Source: JADGHX01 sp963837755
Lineage (GTDB): Bacteria; Pseudomonadota; Gammaproteobacteria; Steroidobacterales; Steroidobacteraceae
Reading direction: 5' to 3'
Length of the DNA: 64,000 nucleotides
NCBI GenBank assembly: GCA_963837755.1
Contig: CAWIOP010000001.1
Location: 682,001-746,000 of the forward strand
Numbering within the stretch: the stretch's first letter is position 1; the number at the start of each line of letters is the position of its first letter. The position numbers were made by a program, and so were the translations under genes. Below the pieces are notes generated by a model. That model searched no databases, was not told the origin of the DNA, and was given only the letters and a program-made list of their open reading frames with translations. Positions 17,698 to 26,393 of this stretch are shown here, piece by piece.

Positions 17698-18447
17698 TCA
17701 AATTGGATCGGTCGGTCTGGCGCCGTCAGGATCGGGTGACTTCTCCAGCAACTCGCGAATGCGCCCCAGCGCCTGGGTGTGCAACTGGGAAACGCGTCCG
17801 GGCGTCAGGGTCAGCTCTCGCGCAATCACCCGAAACTCGCAATGTTCGAAGTAGTGCCGCCGGATGAGCACCCGCTCGCGGCTGGGCAACTTGTCCACCG
17901 CATCGCTCAACTGCGCGAGCTCCAGGGCCGTGTGCGGGTTGGCGTGAGGCGTTTCGTCCACCATATCTTCGTGATGGCCATCGGGCAGGAAGCCCGTAGC
18001 GAGCCCCGCGACCCTGCGCGTGAGCTCCTCCAGCTCGGAATCGCCCACGCTCGTTTGCGGTGGGCCGTGCGAATGCACTCGCTCGTCCAGACGGGTGCGC
18101 CAGAATGTTCTCTGCGCGGCGAGCTCACTCTCGCGCGCCAACCCGTTCAGCATCGCGCCGCGAATGCGGTAGCTCGAATAGGTTTCGAAAGACGCCTCCC
18201 GCAACGGATCGAAGCCGTCGATGGCCTCGACGAGGCCGAGCCGCGCGTATTGCAGATAGTCTGGAAACGACACGGTGTTGTTGCGGCGAAGGCGGAAGAA
18301 CCTCGCGGCGGCGACATGCGCGAGCCGCAGATAGCGTTCGATGAGGCACGCCCGCAGCGCGGGGGCACGCGACGTCCTGAATTGGGCCCACAACTCCCGA
18401 ACCGCCTCGTCCGAGAGTGGAGCGGCAGCCGCCGCGCGCTTTCGCAT
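17698..18447 (-). CDS. RNA polymerase sigma factor, sigma-28/FliA type
   Basis: A 249-residue sigma-70 family protein of the FliA/WhiG group. Region 2 reads RYLRLAHVAAARFFRLRRNNTVSFPDYLQYARLGLVEAIDGFDPLREASFETYSSYRIRGAMLNGL. Region 3 follows, and region 4 is LPSRERVLIRRHYFEHCEFRVIARELTLTPGRVSQLHTQALGRIRELL. FliA directs late flagellar and chemotaxis genes in relatives, but no flagellar gene is in this window, so the regulon is unknown. An acidic/His insert (about 155-175) separates regions 3 and 4. A good sigma-70 promoter with a palindrome over the -35 box lies upstream (18573-18601), and two paralogous unknown genes flank it. Confidence 0.88.
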   Translation of the reverse strand: MRKRAAAAAPLSDEAVRELWAQFRTSRAPALRACLIERYLRLAHVAAARFFRLRRNNTVSFPDYLQYARLGLVEAIDGFDPLREASFETYSSYRIRGAMLNGLARESELAAQRTFWRTRLDERVHSHGPPQTSVGDSELEELTRRVAGLATGFLPDGHHEDMVDETPHANPHTALELAQLSDAVDKLPSRERVLIRRHYFEHCEFRVIARELTLTPGRVSQLHTQALGRIRELLEKSPDPDGARPTDPI

Positions 18448-18572
18448 GACGCTAGTGATGGCGCGGGCGCGGCCGCGCTGAGTCGACAGGCAAAGTCATC
18501 CCTGGTCCGATCCATCGGTTCAGCGGACTTCGGTCGAGGGCCGCAACGTCAGGCGTTCTGGTTTGTTGTTAT

Positions 18573-18601
18573 GTTAAACGTTTGGGCTGACATTATGTCA
18601 A
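18573..18601 (-). promoter_or_regulatory. Sigma-70 promoter with palindrome, upstream of the FliA-type sigma gene
   Basis: On the minus strand: TTGACA (18601-18596), a 17-bp spacer, then TTTAAC (18578-18573). A perfect palindrome TGACAT-N-ATGTCA (18588-18600) covers the -35 box and could be an operator. The region is clearly more AT-rich than its surroundings. Confidence 0.55.
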
Positions 18602-18621
18602 GCTCAGGTGCGAAATTGCGC

Positions 18622-19089
18622 CTACTGCAATGGCATCACCGCCGTGATGACCCCGGTCTTCGCATCGACGTCGAGCAGAAAATAGCGATCGCCGTCGCTC
18701 GACCAGAAGACCATCCGCACCACGCAGCGAGCAGGGCTGTGGGGCGACTCGAACCAGGCGAACTCGCCCGCCACATTCCGGCCCTCGATCCGGATCGGGC
18801 TCGCCAGCGTGAACCGTGTTTCACCGCTGGGCTCGATGAGCTCGAGGGCCGGTGAGAAACGGCTGCGGATCGACGCGCGCAGCACGGCGACGCCGCTGTG
18901 GTCCGGCAGCAGCTGCGCCATCAGCCCATAGATGTGCGCGATCTCGACTGTCTCGCCGCCGCATAGCCATTGCAGTCGCACGATGGTCGACGGCTTCCAG
19001 CGGCGCTGGTGGATATCGGTGAGTGTCGACTGCTCGTCGAGCGTGCGGCCGTCCGCGCAAAGCGCCCGGTATCGTTCGATCCTGTGCAT
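18622..19089 (-). CDS. Conserved hypothetical protein, paralogue B flanking the sigma factor
   Basis: A 155-residue protein from the ATG at 19089 (MHRIERYRALCADGRTLDEQ). The frame extends further upstream, but this start aligns with paralogue A (17113-17589). Shared blocks include RWKPSTIVRLQWLCGGETVEIAHIYGLMAQLLPD, GVAVLRAS, RFTLASPIRIEGRNVAGEFAWFES and DGDRYFLLDVDAKTGVITAVMPLQ. Predicted to be cytoplasmic and mostly beta-strand by appearance. Function unknown. It lies upstream of the sigma gene, separated by that gene's own promoter, so it need not be co-transcribed with it. Confidence 0.7.
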   Translation of the reverse strand: MHRIERYRALCADGRTLDEQSTLTDIHQRRWKPSTIVRLQWLCGGETVEIAHIYGLMAQLLPDHSGVAVLRASIRSRFSPALELIEPSGETRFTLASPIRIEGRNVAGEFAWFESPHSPARCVVRMVFWSSDGDRYFLLDVDAKTGVITAVMPLQ

Positions 19090-19250
19090 CCCCGACTCAT
19101 CAACGTGGTTTTTCTGGCGCCAGCGCAGGCACCGCAGATCGCGTCGCGGACGCGCGCAGCTCACGCGCCGGTGATTCGGCGCGGGCTGATCGAAGGGATA
19201 TCCGGGAATTTGGGAAAGAATTTAGCGAGCCGGCGCGAAGGGCGCGGGCG

Positions 19251-21881
19251 TCAGATGGATTGACGCAGGGCTGCCGTGTGGCGCTGCCGCGCAAGCAGCG
19301 CTTCGATCTGGTTCACGGGAACCGGGCGCGAATGCAGGTAGCCCTGCGACTGGTCGCACTTCAGGCTCCTCAGCATTTCGAGCTGATCCTCCGTCTCCAC
19401 GCCTTCGGCGATCGAGGTGAGGTTGAACGCCGATGCGAGGCTGATGATGCTGGAGACGAGCGTGACGCTCGCCCGGTCCGTGGGCAGGCCGCTGATGAAC
19501 GCGCGGTCGATCTTCAGCAGGTCCACCGGGAGCTTGGAAAGCAGCCCGAGCGATGAATAGCCCGTGCCGAAATCGTCGATGGCGATGCGCAGGCCCACGT
19601 TGCGTAGCTCGCGCAGCTTGCGGCTGGTGCCTTCAAGATCCTGAAGCAGGCCGGTCTCCGTGATCTCGATGTCCACGCCGTAACCTTCCGACGCCCATCC
19701 GGAGGCGGCTTTCAGAACGCTCTCCACGAACGTTCGCCGGCGCACCTGCAACGCCGAAACGTTCACGGCCACACGTACGGGGCCCAGTCCCAGCCGTTGC
19801 CAGCGTCGGCAATCGTCCACCGCCTTGCGCAGAACCCAATCTCCCACGGGCACGATCATTCCCGAGGATTCGAGCACCGGCAGGAATCGCGCGGGCGACA
19901 CGAGGCCTTCGACCGGGTCTTGCCAGCGCAGCAGCGCTTCCACGCCATCGATGCGTCCGTTCGTCACGTTCACCTGCGGCTGGTAGTAGAGAACGAACTG
20001 CTCTTCGTCCAGCGCCGCGCGCAATCGATGCTCCAGCGACAGGCGCTCCGCGACCTCGCTGTGCATGTGGATCTGGTAATGCAGGTACTGCTCGCCCGAT
20101 GCCTTCGCCTGCTTGAGCGCCGCTTCCGCGCGTTGCACGAGCGTGTTGCCGTCTTCGCCGACGCCAGCGTATCGCGCGATGCCGGATTTGAAAGACACGC
20201 GCAGCGTGTGGCCCTCGATCTCGAAGGGGTCGCGGAACACGCCCGACTCGAGCAATGCCGTTGCATTCTCGTCCAGGGTCTCAGGCAACGGCACCACCAG
20301 GGCGAACGTGCCGCCACCGAGATAGCCAATGCGCTCGTCGTCATCGAGCTGGTGCTTCACGCGCTCGGAGACCTTCTGCAGCAGCAGGTCACCGACGTGG
20401 CGCCCGAAGCTGTCGTTCACGTGGCTCAGGCGATCGACATCGAACGCCACCACCACCGGCCGCGCCGCGGGGCCGAAGCCGTTCTGGAGCAGGCTGTCGA
20501 GCCGCTCGCAGAACAGCGCGCGCTTGGCAAGACCAGTGAGCGGGTCGAAGTAGGCCAGCAGCTGGAACGCATCTTCCTTCTGCCGGTACTGGAGCGCGAA
20601 CGACACGTTCGCGGTGATCTCCTGCAGCAGGCGGAATTCTTCCTCCTGCACGAGGTCGCTCTCGCGCGAGCACAGCGTGAGCGCACCCACGCGCCCGCCG
20701 TCCACGATGAACGGCAGCGCCACCATCGAGCGATAGCCGCGCCTCAGCATCTCGGTGCGGTTCGCAACCGGCGGCTCGGATTGCGAAAGATCGTTCGCAA
20801 CGGAGATTTCGCCCGTGCGCAGCGCGCGGCCGACGAGGCTGGTGTCGGGCTCGAGGCCGTCTGCGATGGGGAATTCCACAGGAGTGCGCCTGTCGACGTC
20901 GCCGCCTGACCAATACCACGGCACCACATGACGACCGTCTGCCGTCACCATCGACACGACGGAGTGGTCGTAACCCCCCACGGTCATGGCGAGCCGGCAG
21001 GTTTCACGCAGCAGCGCGTCGCGGTCGCGTATGCGAACCACGGCCGCGTTGATGCCACTCTGCATCTGCAGAACGCGCGTGAGCCGGCCGATGCGCTCCT
21101 GCTGCTGCTTGCGTTCCGTGACGTCCCGATGAGTGCCACGGAAGCCGGTGAGCGTGCCGTCGCGCCCGATGAGCGCGAGCAGGTTGCCTTCGAGCCAGCG
21201 GTAGTCGCCATCCGTGTGACGCCAGCGCGCCACGATGCCCGTGGCCGTGCGCCGGTGCGTGTCGAGTCGCGCGAGCGTGTCGGCGAACGCCGCGTAATCT
21301 TCCGCGTGAATGTAGTCGCTGAAGTGCGTGCCGTTCAGGTCGTCCGGCGAAAGGCCGAGCATGCCGCGAACGGATTCGCTGCTGAACACGTAGCGGCCGC
21401 CGGCGGCCAGTTCCCAGATCCAGTCCTGCGCGGTGTCGATGATGTCCCGCAGCCGCTGCTCGCTCTCGCGGATGCGCAGCTCCGCGAACCGGCGACGGCG
21501 ACGCTCGGCCACTTCGCGCAGGGCGCGGCGGACAGCGGGCGCAAGCCGGGCGGGGTTGGTTTTCAGCACGTAATCCACGGCGCCACGGCGCAGCGCCTCG
21601 ATGGCGCGCTCTTCGCCGATGGTTCCGGAGAGGAAGATGAACGGCACGTCGGGCGCGGCCTCGAGCGCGATGTCGAGCGCGGCCAGCCCGTTGAACGCGG
21701 GGAGGGTGAAATCGGAGAGGATCAGGTGCGGGCGAAAGTCCGTCAGCGCCTTGCGGAAGGCCGGTTCCGTGTCCACCCGGTGATGTACACAGCCGATGCC
21801 GCTGCGCTCGAGCTGCTTGACGGCAAGCTCGGCGTCAGTCGGTATGTCCTCGACAGTCAGAACGCGCAGGTCCAGTGGCAC
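19251..21881 (-). CDS. REC-PAS-GAF-GGDEF-EAL protein; probable c-di-GMP phosphodiesterase with degenerate GGDEF
   Basis: An 876-residue soluble signalling protein. The receiver domain (1-125) has phospho-acceptor D57 in LILSDFTLP. A PAS domain (about 140-258) follows, then a GAF domain (about 275-432). The GGDEF domain (about 440-600) has the catalytic motif replaced by GGGTF (522-526), so cyclase activity is unlikely. The EAL domain (about 615-865) keeps the catalytic residues: EALLRW (648-653), VAVNVS, EITET, DDFGTGYSS (769-777), KIDRAF and AEGVET. The expected activity is hydrolysis of c-di-GMP to pGpG, with the GGDEF domain perhaps serving as a GTP-binding regulator. No partner kinase is adjacent except NtrY two genes upstream. 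Confidence 0.92.
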   Translation of the reverse strand: MPLDLRVLTVEDIPTDAELAVKQLERSGIGCVHHRVDTEPAFRKALTDFRPHLILSDFTLPAFNGLAALDIALEAAPDVPFIFLSGTIGEERAIEALRRGAVDYVLKTNPARLAPAVRRALREVAERRRRRFAELRIRESEQRLRDIIDTAQDWIWELAAGGRYVFSSESVRGMLGLSPDDLNGTHFSDYIHAEDYAAFADTLARLDTHRRTATGIVARWRHTDGDYRWLEGNLLALIGRDGTLTGFRGTHRDVTERKQQQERIGRLTRVLQMQSGINAAVVRIRDRDALLRETCRLAMTVGGYDHSVVSMVTADGRHVVPWYWSGGDVDRRTPVEFPIADGLEPDTSLVGRALRTGEISVANDLSQSEPPVANRTEMLRRGYRSMVALPFIVDGGRVGALTLCSRESDLVQEEEFRLLQEITANVSFALQYRQKEDAFQLLAYFDPLTGLAKRALFCERLDSLLQNGFGPAARPVVVAFDVDRLSHVNDSFGRHVGDLLLQKVSERVKHQLDDDERIGYLGGGTFALVVPLPETLDENATALLESGVFRDPFEIEGHTLRVSFKSGIARYAGVGEDGNTLVQRAEAALKQAKASGEQYLHYQIHMHSEVAERLSLEHRLRAALDEEQFVLYYQPQVNVTNGRIDGVEALLRWQDPVEGLVSPARFLPVLESSGMIVPVGDWVLRKAVDDCRRWQRLGLGPVRVAVNVSALQVRRRTFVESVLKAASGWASEGYGVDIEITETGLLQDLEGTSRKLRELRNVGLRIAIDDFGTGYSSLGLLSKLPVDLLKIDRAFISGLPTDRASVTLVSSIISLASAFNLTSIAEGVETEDQLEMLRSLKCDQSQGYLHSRPVPVNQIEALLARQRHTAALRQSI

Positions 21882-22188
21882 CCAATCCTCCGTGGCAGCT
21901 CACGTCACCCTCGCCTGCCACGGCCTGGCCGCGGTCGGAAAGGAAAACGGGCATCCTGCCCAGGCTCATGCCATTGGCCGCACGCGCGACCTTCCGTGGC
22001 GGATCACGATCGTCGGACGATGCTCGGTTGTTCCTTGCATAGTACAGGACCTGCCTGTCCGGTCACGACGGTCCCGTTCGGGTGCACTTCGTGGTCCAAC
22101 GCATATTCGATCTGTTACTGCGCGCCGAGACGGAAATATTTCACACCCCGGACGTAAAAAGCAGCCAAAGCGTGATGGGTGTCGCGTT
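21882..22188. other. Intergenic region of 307 bp
   Basis: Leader of the REC-GGDEF-EAL gene and trailer of ntrX. I see no ORF with a credible start, no convincing terminator and only short AT-rich patches (around 22130-22160). Nothing specific to annotate. Confidence 0.5.
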
Positions 22189-23553
22189 TCAGTCCTCGCT
22201 CACGCTCCTGAAGTCGACTCCGAGCGAGCGCAGCTTGCGATAGAGGTGGGTGCGCTCCATGCCCACGCGCTTGGCGAGCTGGCCCACCTTGCCATTGCAC
22301 AGAAGCAGCTGCTGTTGAAGATAGGCGCGCTCGAATTGCTCGCGCGCTTCGCGCAGAGGCAGGGCCAGGAGGTCTTGCTTGACCAGCGGCTCGCCGCGCG
22401 GCGCCTGGACGGCGAGCTCGCGCTCGATCTCTTCCAGCCGGATCTCCTCCTGCCCGCCCTGGATGAGCAGCCGATGCACCAGGGTCTTGAGCTCACGCAC
22501 ATTGTCGGGCCACGGGTAGTTTCGCAGCCGGTTCTGCGCGGCGACGCTGAAGCGGCGGAATGGCAGCCCTTCGGTGTCCACAGCACGATCTACGTAGTAG
22601 CGCAGGAGCTCGGGCACGTCTTCCGCGTACTCGCGCAACGGGGGCGCGCGCACGACGAGCGTGTTCAGGTGAGCGAGCAGATCGCGGCGCAAGCCCTCGG
22701 GCCCCACGCGGCTCTCGATTCCGGGCTGGGCAGAGGAGACCACTCGAGCCGCGAACTCCACCGGCTGCGAGCCGCCGATGCGCGTGAACCGGCCGGCTTC
22801 CAGCACGCCCACCAGCACACGCTGCGCGTTGGGCGGCAGGTCTTCGATCTGGTTGATGAAGAGCGTGCCAGCGCCCGCCTGTTCGAGCAGGCCGGGGCGA
22901 TGCGTGCCATTCGACTCGACACCGAAGAGTTGTGTTTCGACATCGGCGTCGCGAAGGCTGCTCGCCACCACGGCGACGAATGGCGCGGCAGCGCGCGGGC
23001 CCTGCTCGTGCAGATAGCGCGCGAAGGCCTCGCGCCCCGTGCCCGGCTCACCCACGATCAGCACGGACGACGGATTCGCCGCGATCTGCTGCAGCTCCGC
23101 ACGCAGCTGCTGCATGAGCTTGCTCTTGCCTGCCGGCAGCATGAGCGGCGGCGCCATGAGCTTGCCGAACTGGCGGCGGCGCTTGCCAGCATCCAGCGCG
23201 CGCTCTACCGTGCGCAGCAGCTTTGCGAGCGAGAGCGGTTTTTCCACGAAGTCGAACGCGCCGAGTCGCGTGGCTTCCACGGCAGTCTCCACGGTGCCGT
23301 GGCCCGACATCATGACGACCGGACAGCCGTCCGGGGTGGTAGCGGACCACTCGCGCAGGAGCGTGATGCCATCGACATCCGGCATCCAGATGTCGAGCAG
23401 CACGAGGTCGGGCGTCTGCTTCGCGCGAGACGCGCGGGCCTGCGCCGCGTTCGCGGCGACGTCCACTTCGTAGCCCTCTTCGGAGAGAATCTCCTTGAGC
23501 AGCGTGCGGATGTCCGCCTCGTCATCGACCACCAGAATATGTGCCGTTGTCAT
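22189..23553 (-). CDS. ntrX: NtrX-like response regulator with degenerate AAA+ domain
   Basis: A 454-residue NtrC-family regulator paired with NtrY. The receiver domain has D54 in LVLLDIWMPDVDG. The AAA+ domain is eroded: Walker A is GEPGTGRE (Lys to Arg, about 168-175), the sigma-54-contacting GAFTGA loop is absent (LFGVESNGTHRPGLLEQAGAG instead), and Walker B reads FINQIEDL (Asn-Gln for Asp-Glu). The C-terminal Fis-type HTH is intact (NGKVGQLAKRVGMERTHLYRKLRSLGV). Family knowledge implies that a protein lacking GAFTGA cannot remodel sigma-54 polymerase, so it probably acts as a DNA-binding switch on sigma-70 promoters. It overlaps ntrY by four bases (ATGA). Confidence 0.92.
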   Translation of the reverse strand: MTTAHILVVDDEADIRTLLKEILSEEGYEVDVAANAAQARASRAKQTPDLVLLDIWMPDVDGITLLREWSATTPDGCPVVMMSGHGTVETAVEATRLGAFDFVEKPLSLAKLLRTVERALDAGKRRRQFGKLMAPPLMLPAGKSKLMQQLRAELQQIAANPSSVLIVGEPGTGREAFARYLHEQGPRAAAPFVAVVASSLRDADVETQLFGVESNGTHRPGLLEQAGAGTLFINQIEDLPPNAQRVLVGVLEAGRFTRIGGSQPVEFAARVVSSAQPGIESRVGPEGLRRDLLAHLNTLVVRAPPLREYAEDVPELLRYYVDRAVDTEGLPFRRFSVAAQNRLRNYPWPDNVRELKTLVHRLLIQGGQEEIRLEEIERELAVQAPRGEPLVKQDLLALPLREAREQFERAYLQQQLLLCNGKVGQLAKRVGMERTHLYRKLRSLGVDFRSVSED

Positions 23554-25805
23554 GCTCGCTCCCTACGCAGCTCGCCGCGTCTGTCACGTGTGTTCGAAGC
23601 CGACCGCGTGCTGTCGTTCATGGGCAGCACCACGCGCACCCGCGCGCCGCCTTCGGGACGATTGTCGGCATCGATGCGTCCCCCGTGCTCTTCAACGATT
23701 TTCTTCACGATGGCCAGGCCCAGGCCCGTGCCCTTGGGCTTGCTCGTGACGTATGGATCGAACACGTGGCCCAGCAGCTCGCGCTGGAAGCCCGGCCCGT
23801 TGTCGCACACCGTCACCACCGCATAGGCGGCCTCGCCGCCCTGTTCGAGCCGCGTGGTTATCTCCAGGCGCGGGTTCGTCACCCCGTCGAGCGCTTCGAG
23901 GGCGTTCGTCACGAGGTTGTTCAGAATCTGGCGCACGCGCCCGCGATCCGCTTCGAGCAGCCCGAGCTGATCGTCGAGCTCGAGCCGCACTTCGGGGTGC
24001 GTCTGGTGCGAGCGGTAGAGATCCACCACTTCGCTGACCAGCTGGTTCAGGTTGAAGTGGGTGACATTCATTTCCGGCGCACGCGCGTACTCGCTGAACG
24101 CGTTCACCATCTGCTGCATGCTCTCCACCTGCTGCACGATGGTGCGGGTAGAGCGCTCCAGCATCTCCGCATCCGCCGGGCTCATGGTGGCGAGGAAGCG
24201 GCGGCGCATGCGCTCCGCCGAAAGCTGGATGGGCGTGAGCGGGTTCTTGATCTCGTGCGCCAGGCGCCGCGCCACTTCGCCCCAGGCCGCGTCGCGCTGT
24301 GCCTGCAACAGCGTGGTGATGTCGTCGAACACGATGATATAGCCGACGTCGCTATCCGCATCCGGCAGCGGCGTGCACGCGCACATCAGCGTGCGGCGAC
24401 CCGCGCTGCCATCGAGCTCGATCTGCTCGCGCCACTCTTCTCTTCCAGCGGCGAAGCGCACGGCAAGAGCGGCGACGAATTGCCCGAGGCGCTCGTTGCT
24501 GGCGGCCAGCTGCGGCAAGGTCTGGCCCTGGGCCGCGGAAAGGTCGGTGCCGAGTATGGCGCCAGCGGCGGTGTTCGCCGTGCGCACGGTGAGCATGCGA
24601 TCCACGCCCAGAACGCCGGTGGAAAGCCTCGCCAGAAGAATGGCGAGACGCGCTCGCTCGCGCTCCACGGCCTGCTGGCTGCGCGTGGCTTCTTCTCGCG
24701 CGCGACGCAGGCGCTTGGTCATGTCATTGAACGAATGAACGAGGAAGCCCATCTCGTCCCGCGACGGCAAGGGCAGGCGCGTGCCGAAATCGCCTTTACC
24801 CACCGCCCGCGTGCCGGCAATGAGGTCTTGCACGGGACGCGTGAGACGTTGCGCGAAATGGATGGCGCCATAGATGGCGGCCAGCATGGCCAGCAACAGC
24901 ACCATGGTGAGCGTGAGCCGGAAGCTGTACTTCAACGGCTCGCGCAGGGCGGCCATGTCGCCATATTGAGAGTAGGTGTGCTGCACGGCCTCCGACAGCT
25001 TCGCCAGCTGTGGCGGCACGCGGTACACGGCAACCAGATAGCGATCGTCCGTTGCGAAGCGTGCGTTTCCGAGAGGGGCCGCCGTGCGAATGTAGTATCG
25101 CGCGTTCTCCTCCGGCTCCAGGCTCACGTACGTGCGCCCTTCGGCGACCTGCCTCACGAGGTCGGCAGGCGGCCTCGACGGTAACGATTCGAGAGGGTTA
25201 TCCAGGCTCGCGGCGTAGATGCGCTCGTGGCCGCCGAACACGGCCATCTCGAGCGCGCCACTGGCGCGGCGCTCTTCATCGATCCGCCGCGCAATGTCTT
25301 CGGGCGGGGTGTCACCCAGAACGTGCGCGAACCGCTCTGTGCGCTGGGAGTAGTCGCGCATGCCCATGTCGAGCGCGGAGCGCGAGAGATTCAGCGCATC
25401 GTTCAGCCCCTGCCTGACCTCGACACGAAACCAGCTGTCGATGCCGCGGTTCAGGAACTCGAGCGAGAAGAGATAAACGATGACGAGCGGCGCCACCACC
25501 AGGGCACCGAAGATGGCAACCGTGCGCGCGGTGAGACGCGAGCCGGGCACGTGATCCCGATAGTCCCGCACGAGCTGAAGCAGCTTGCGCGCGATGAGCG
25601 TGCTGAGCGCAATGACGCCGATGAGGTTGAGCAGCAGGATCCACGGCTGCAGGCGGCTGAACTCACCCGAGTTCTGCACGCTCTTCGCGAGCAGCAGCAG
25701 TGCCCCGACGCCAATGGCTCCCCACAGAATGACGAGCGCTACGCCGCTCCAGCGTGTCCACCAGGTTTGTGGCGCTTTCACACCGGGAGAGACCATGAGT
25801 ACCAC
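23550..25805 (-). CDS. ntrY: NtrY-like sensor histidine kinase
   Basis: A 751-residue membrane kinase. Three N-terminal helices (about 22-42, 54-72, 95-116) are followed by an extracytoplasmic sensor region (about 117-297), a fourth helix (about 298-316), HAMP (about 317-370) and PAS (about 385-500). The HisKA domain has phospho-acceptor H517 in RRLAHEIKNPLTPIQLSAERMRRRF. The ATPase domain carries N box NLVTNALEALDG, G1 VCDNGPGF and G2 KGTGLGLAIVKKIVEEHGG. It would phosphorylate NtrX; the pair is known to respond to nitrogen or redox and envelope state in other bacteria. It overlaps the upstream DUF4390 gene by 28 bp, indicating one rsmB-DUF4390-ntrY-ntrX transcript. Confidence 0.93.
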   Translation of the reverse strand: MVLMVSPGVKAPQTWWTRWSGVALVILWGAIGVGALLLLAKSVQNSGEFSRLQPWILLLNLIGVIALSTLIARKLLQLVRDYRDHVPGSRLTARTVAIFGALVVAPLVIVYLFSLEFLNRGIDSWFRVEVRQGLNDALNLSRSALDMGMRDYSQRTERFAHVLGDTPPEDIARRIDEERRASGALEMAVFGGHERIYAASLDNPLESLPSRPPADLVRQVAEGRTYVSLEPEENARYYIRTAAPLGNARFATDDRYLVAVYRVPPQLAKLSEAVQHTYSQYGDMAALREPLKYSFRLTLTMVLLLAMLAAIYGAIHFAQRLTRPVQDLIAGTRAVGKGDFGTRLPLPSRDEMGFLVHSFNDMTKRLRRAREEATRSQQAVERERARLAILLARLSTGVLGVDRMLTVRTANTAAGAILGTDLSAAQGQTLPQLAASNERLGQFVAALAVRFAAGREEWREQIELDGSAGRRTLMCACTPLPDADSDVGYIIVFDDITTLLQAQRDAAWGEVARRLAHEIKNPLTPIQLSAERMRRRFLATMSPADAEMLERSTRTIVQQVESMQQMVNAFSEYARAPEMNVTHFNLNQLVSEVVDLYRSHQTHPEVRLELDDQLGLLEADRGRVRQILNNLVTNALEALDGVTNPRLEITTRLEQGGEAAYAVVTVCDNGPGFQRELLGHVFDPYVTSKPKGTGLGLAIVKKIVEEHGGRIDADNRPEGGARVRVVLPMNDSTRSASNTRDRRGELRRERA

Positions 25806-26365
25806 TCGCTCGTACGGTGCCAGTCGTCCGTCCAGAACATGAGCGCCCGCAACGAAGATGGCAACCTCCCGCGACGCACGCCGGCCCGCACACTCACCTG
25901 GTACTGCCCGCCGTCGAGCTGCGGCTCCACGAGGATGGGCCAGCCGTCCACGGTGCCCAATTGCTTCAAGGCTTCTTCGAGAGTGGCGAAATTCTGCTGA
26001 TCGCTGCTGCGCACGTCGCGCACGATGTAGCGCTCGCTCACGGCGTGGTACGAAAGCTCCCGACGCAGCGTCAACGCCACCACTTCTGCGTCGAACCAGT
26101 AACGGCGGGCGCGCTCAACGCGCGTATCGAGGTCGAAAGAAAGGGTGATGCCATCACGCAACGCGTCCCGGATCTGCGGGTTGTCCGGATACTCGATTCG
26201 GGCGTGCAGCAGAAACACCCCGTTGTCGACGTTCACGTAGGCGGAGCGCACTTCCAGCACGCCGTCGAGCGCATCCGCACGCAGCGACGCAGCCGCGCCG
26301 AAGAAGGTGGCGGCCATGAGCGCGACGAGGAGTCGACGCGACAGCGGTGCAAGAATCACGAGCAT
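25778..26365 (-). CDS. DUF4390 family exported protein
   Basis: A 195-residue predicted periplasmic protein. The start at 26365 gives a clean signal peptide (MLVILAPLSRRLLVALMAATFFGAAASLRADA); an in-frame ATG at 26428 would overlap rsmB and bury the signal. The body has the DUF4390 pattern: DGVLEVRSAYVNVDNGVFLLHARIEYPDNPQIRDALRDGITLSFDLD, RRYWFDAEVVALTLRRELSYHAVSERYIVRD, GQYQVSVRAGVRRGRLPSSLRALMFWTDDWHRTSEWYSW. The family sits between rsmB and ntrYX in many beta- and gammaproteobacteria, which suggests a part in the signal sensed by NtrY, but no function is proven. Confidence 0.85.
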   Translation of the reverse strand: MLVILAPLSRRLLVALMAATFFGAAASLRADALDGVLEVRSAYVNVDNGVFLLHARIEYPDNPQIRDALRDGITLSFDLDTRVERARRYWFDAEVVALTLRRELSYHAVSERYIVRDVRSSDQQNFATLEEALKQLGTVDGWPILVEPQLDGGQYQVSVRAGVRRGRLPSSLRALMFWTDDWHRTSEWYSWSLPV

Positions 26366-26393
26366 CGGACGACGATGACTTCCCGGGCTGGGA

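Noticed and set aside
22080..22188. Intrinsic terminator for ntrX in the CTTTTTACG patch
   Set aside because: There is a short T-run on the minus strand but no stem before it.
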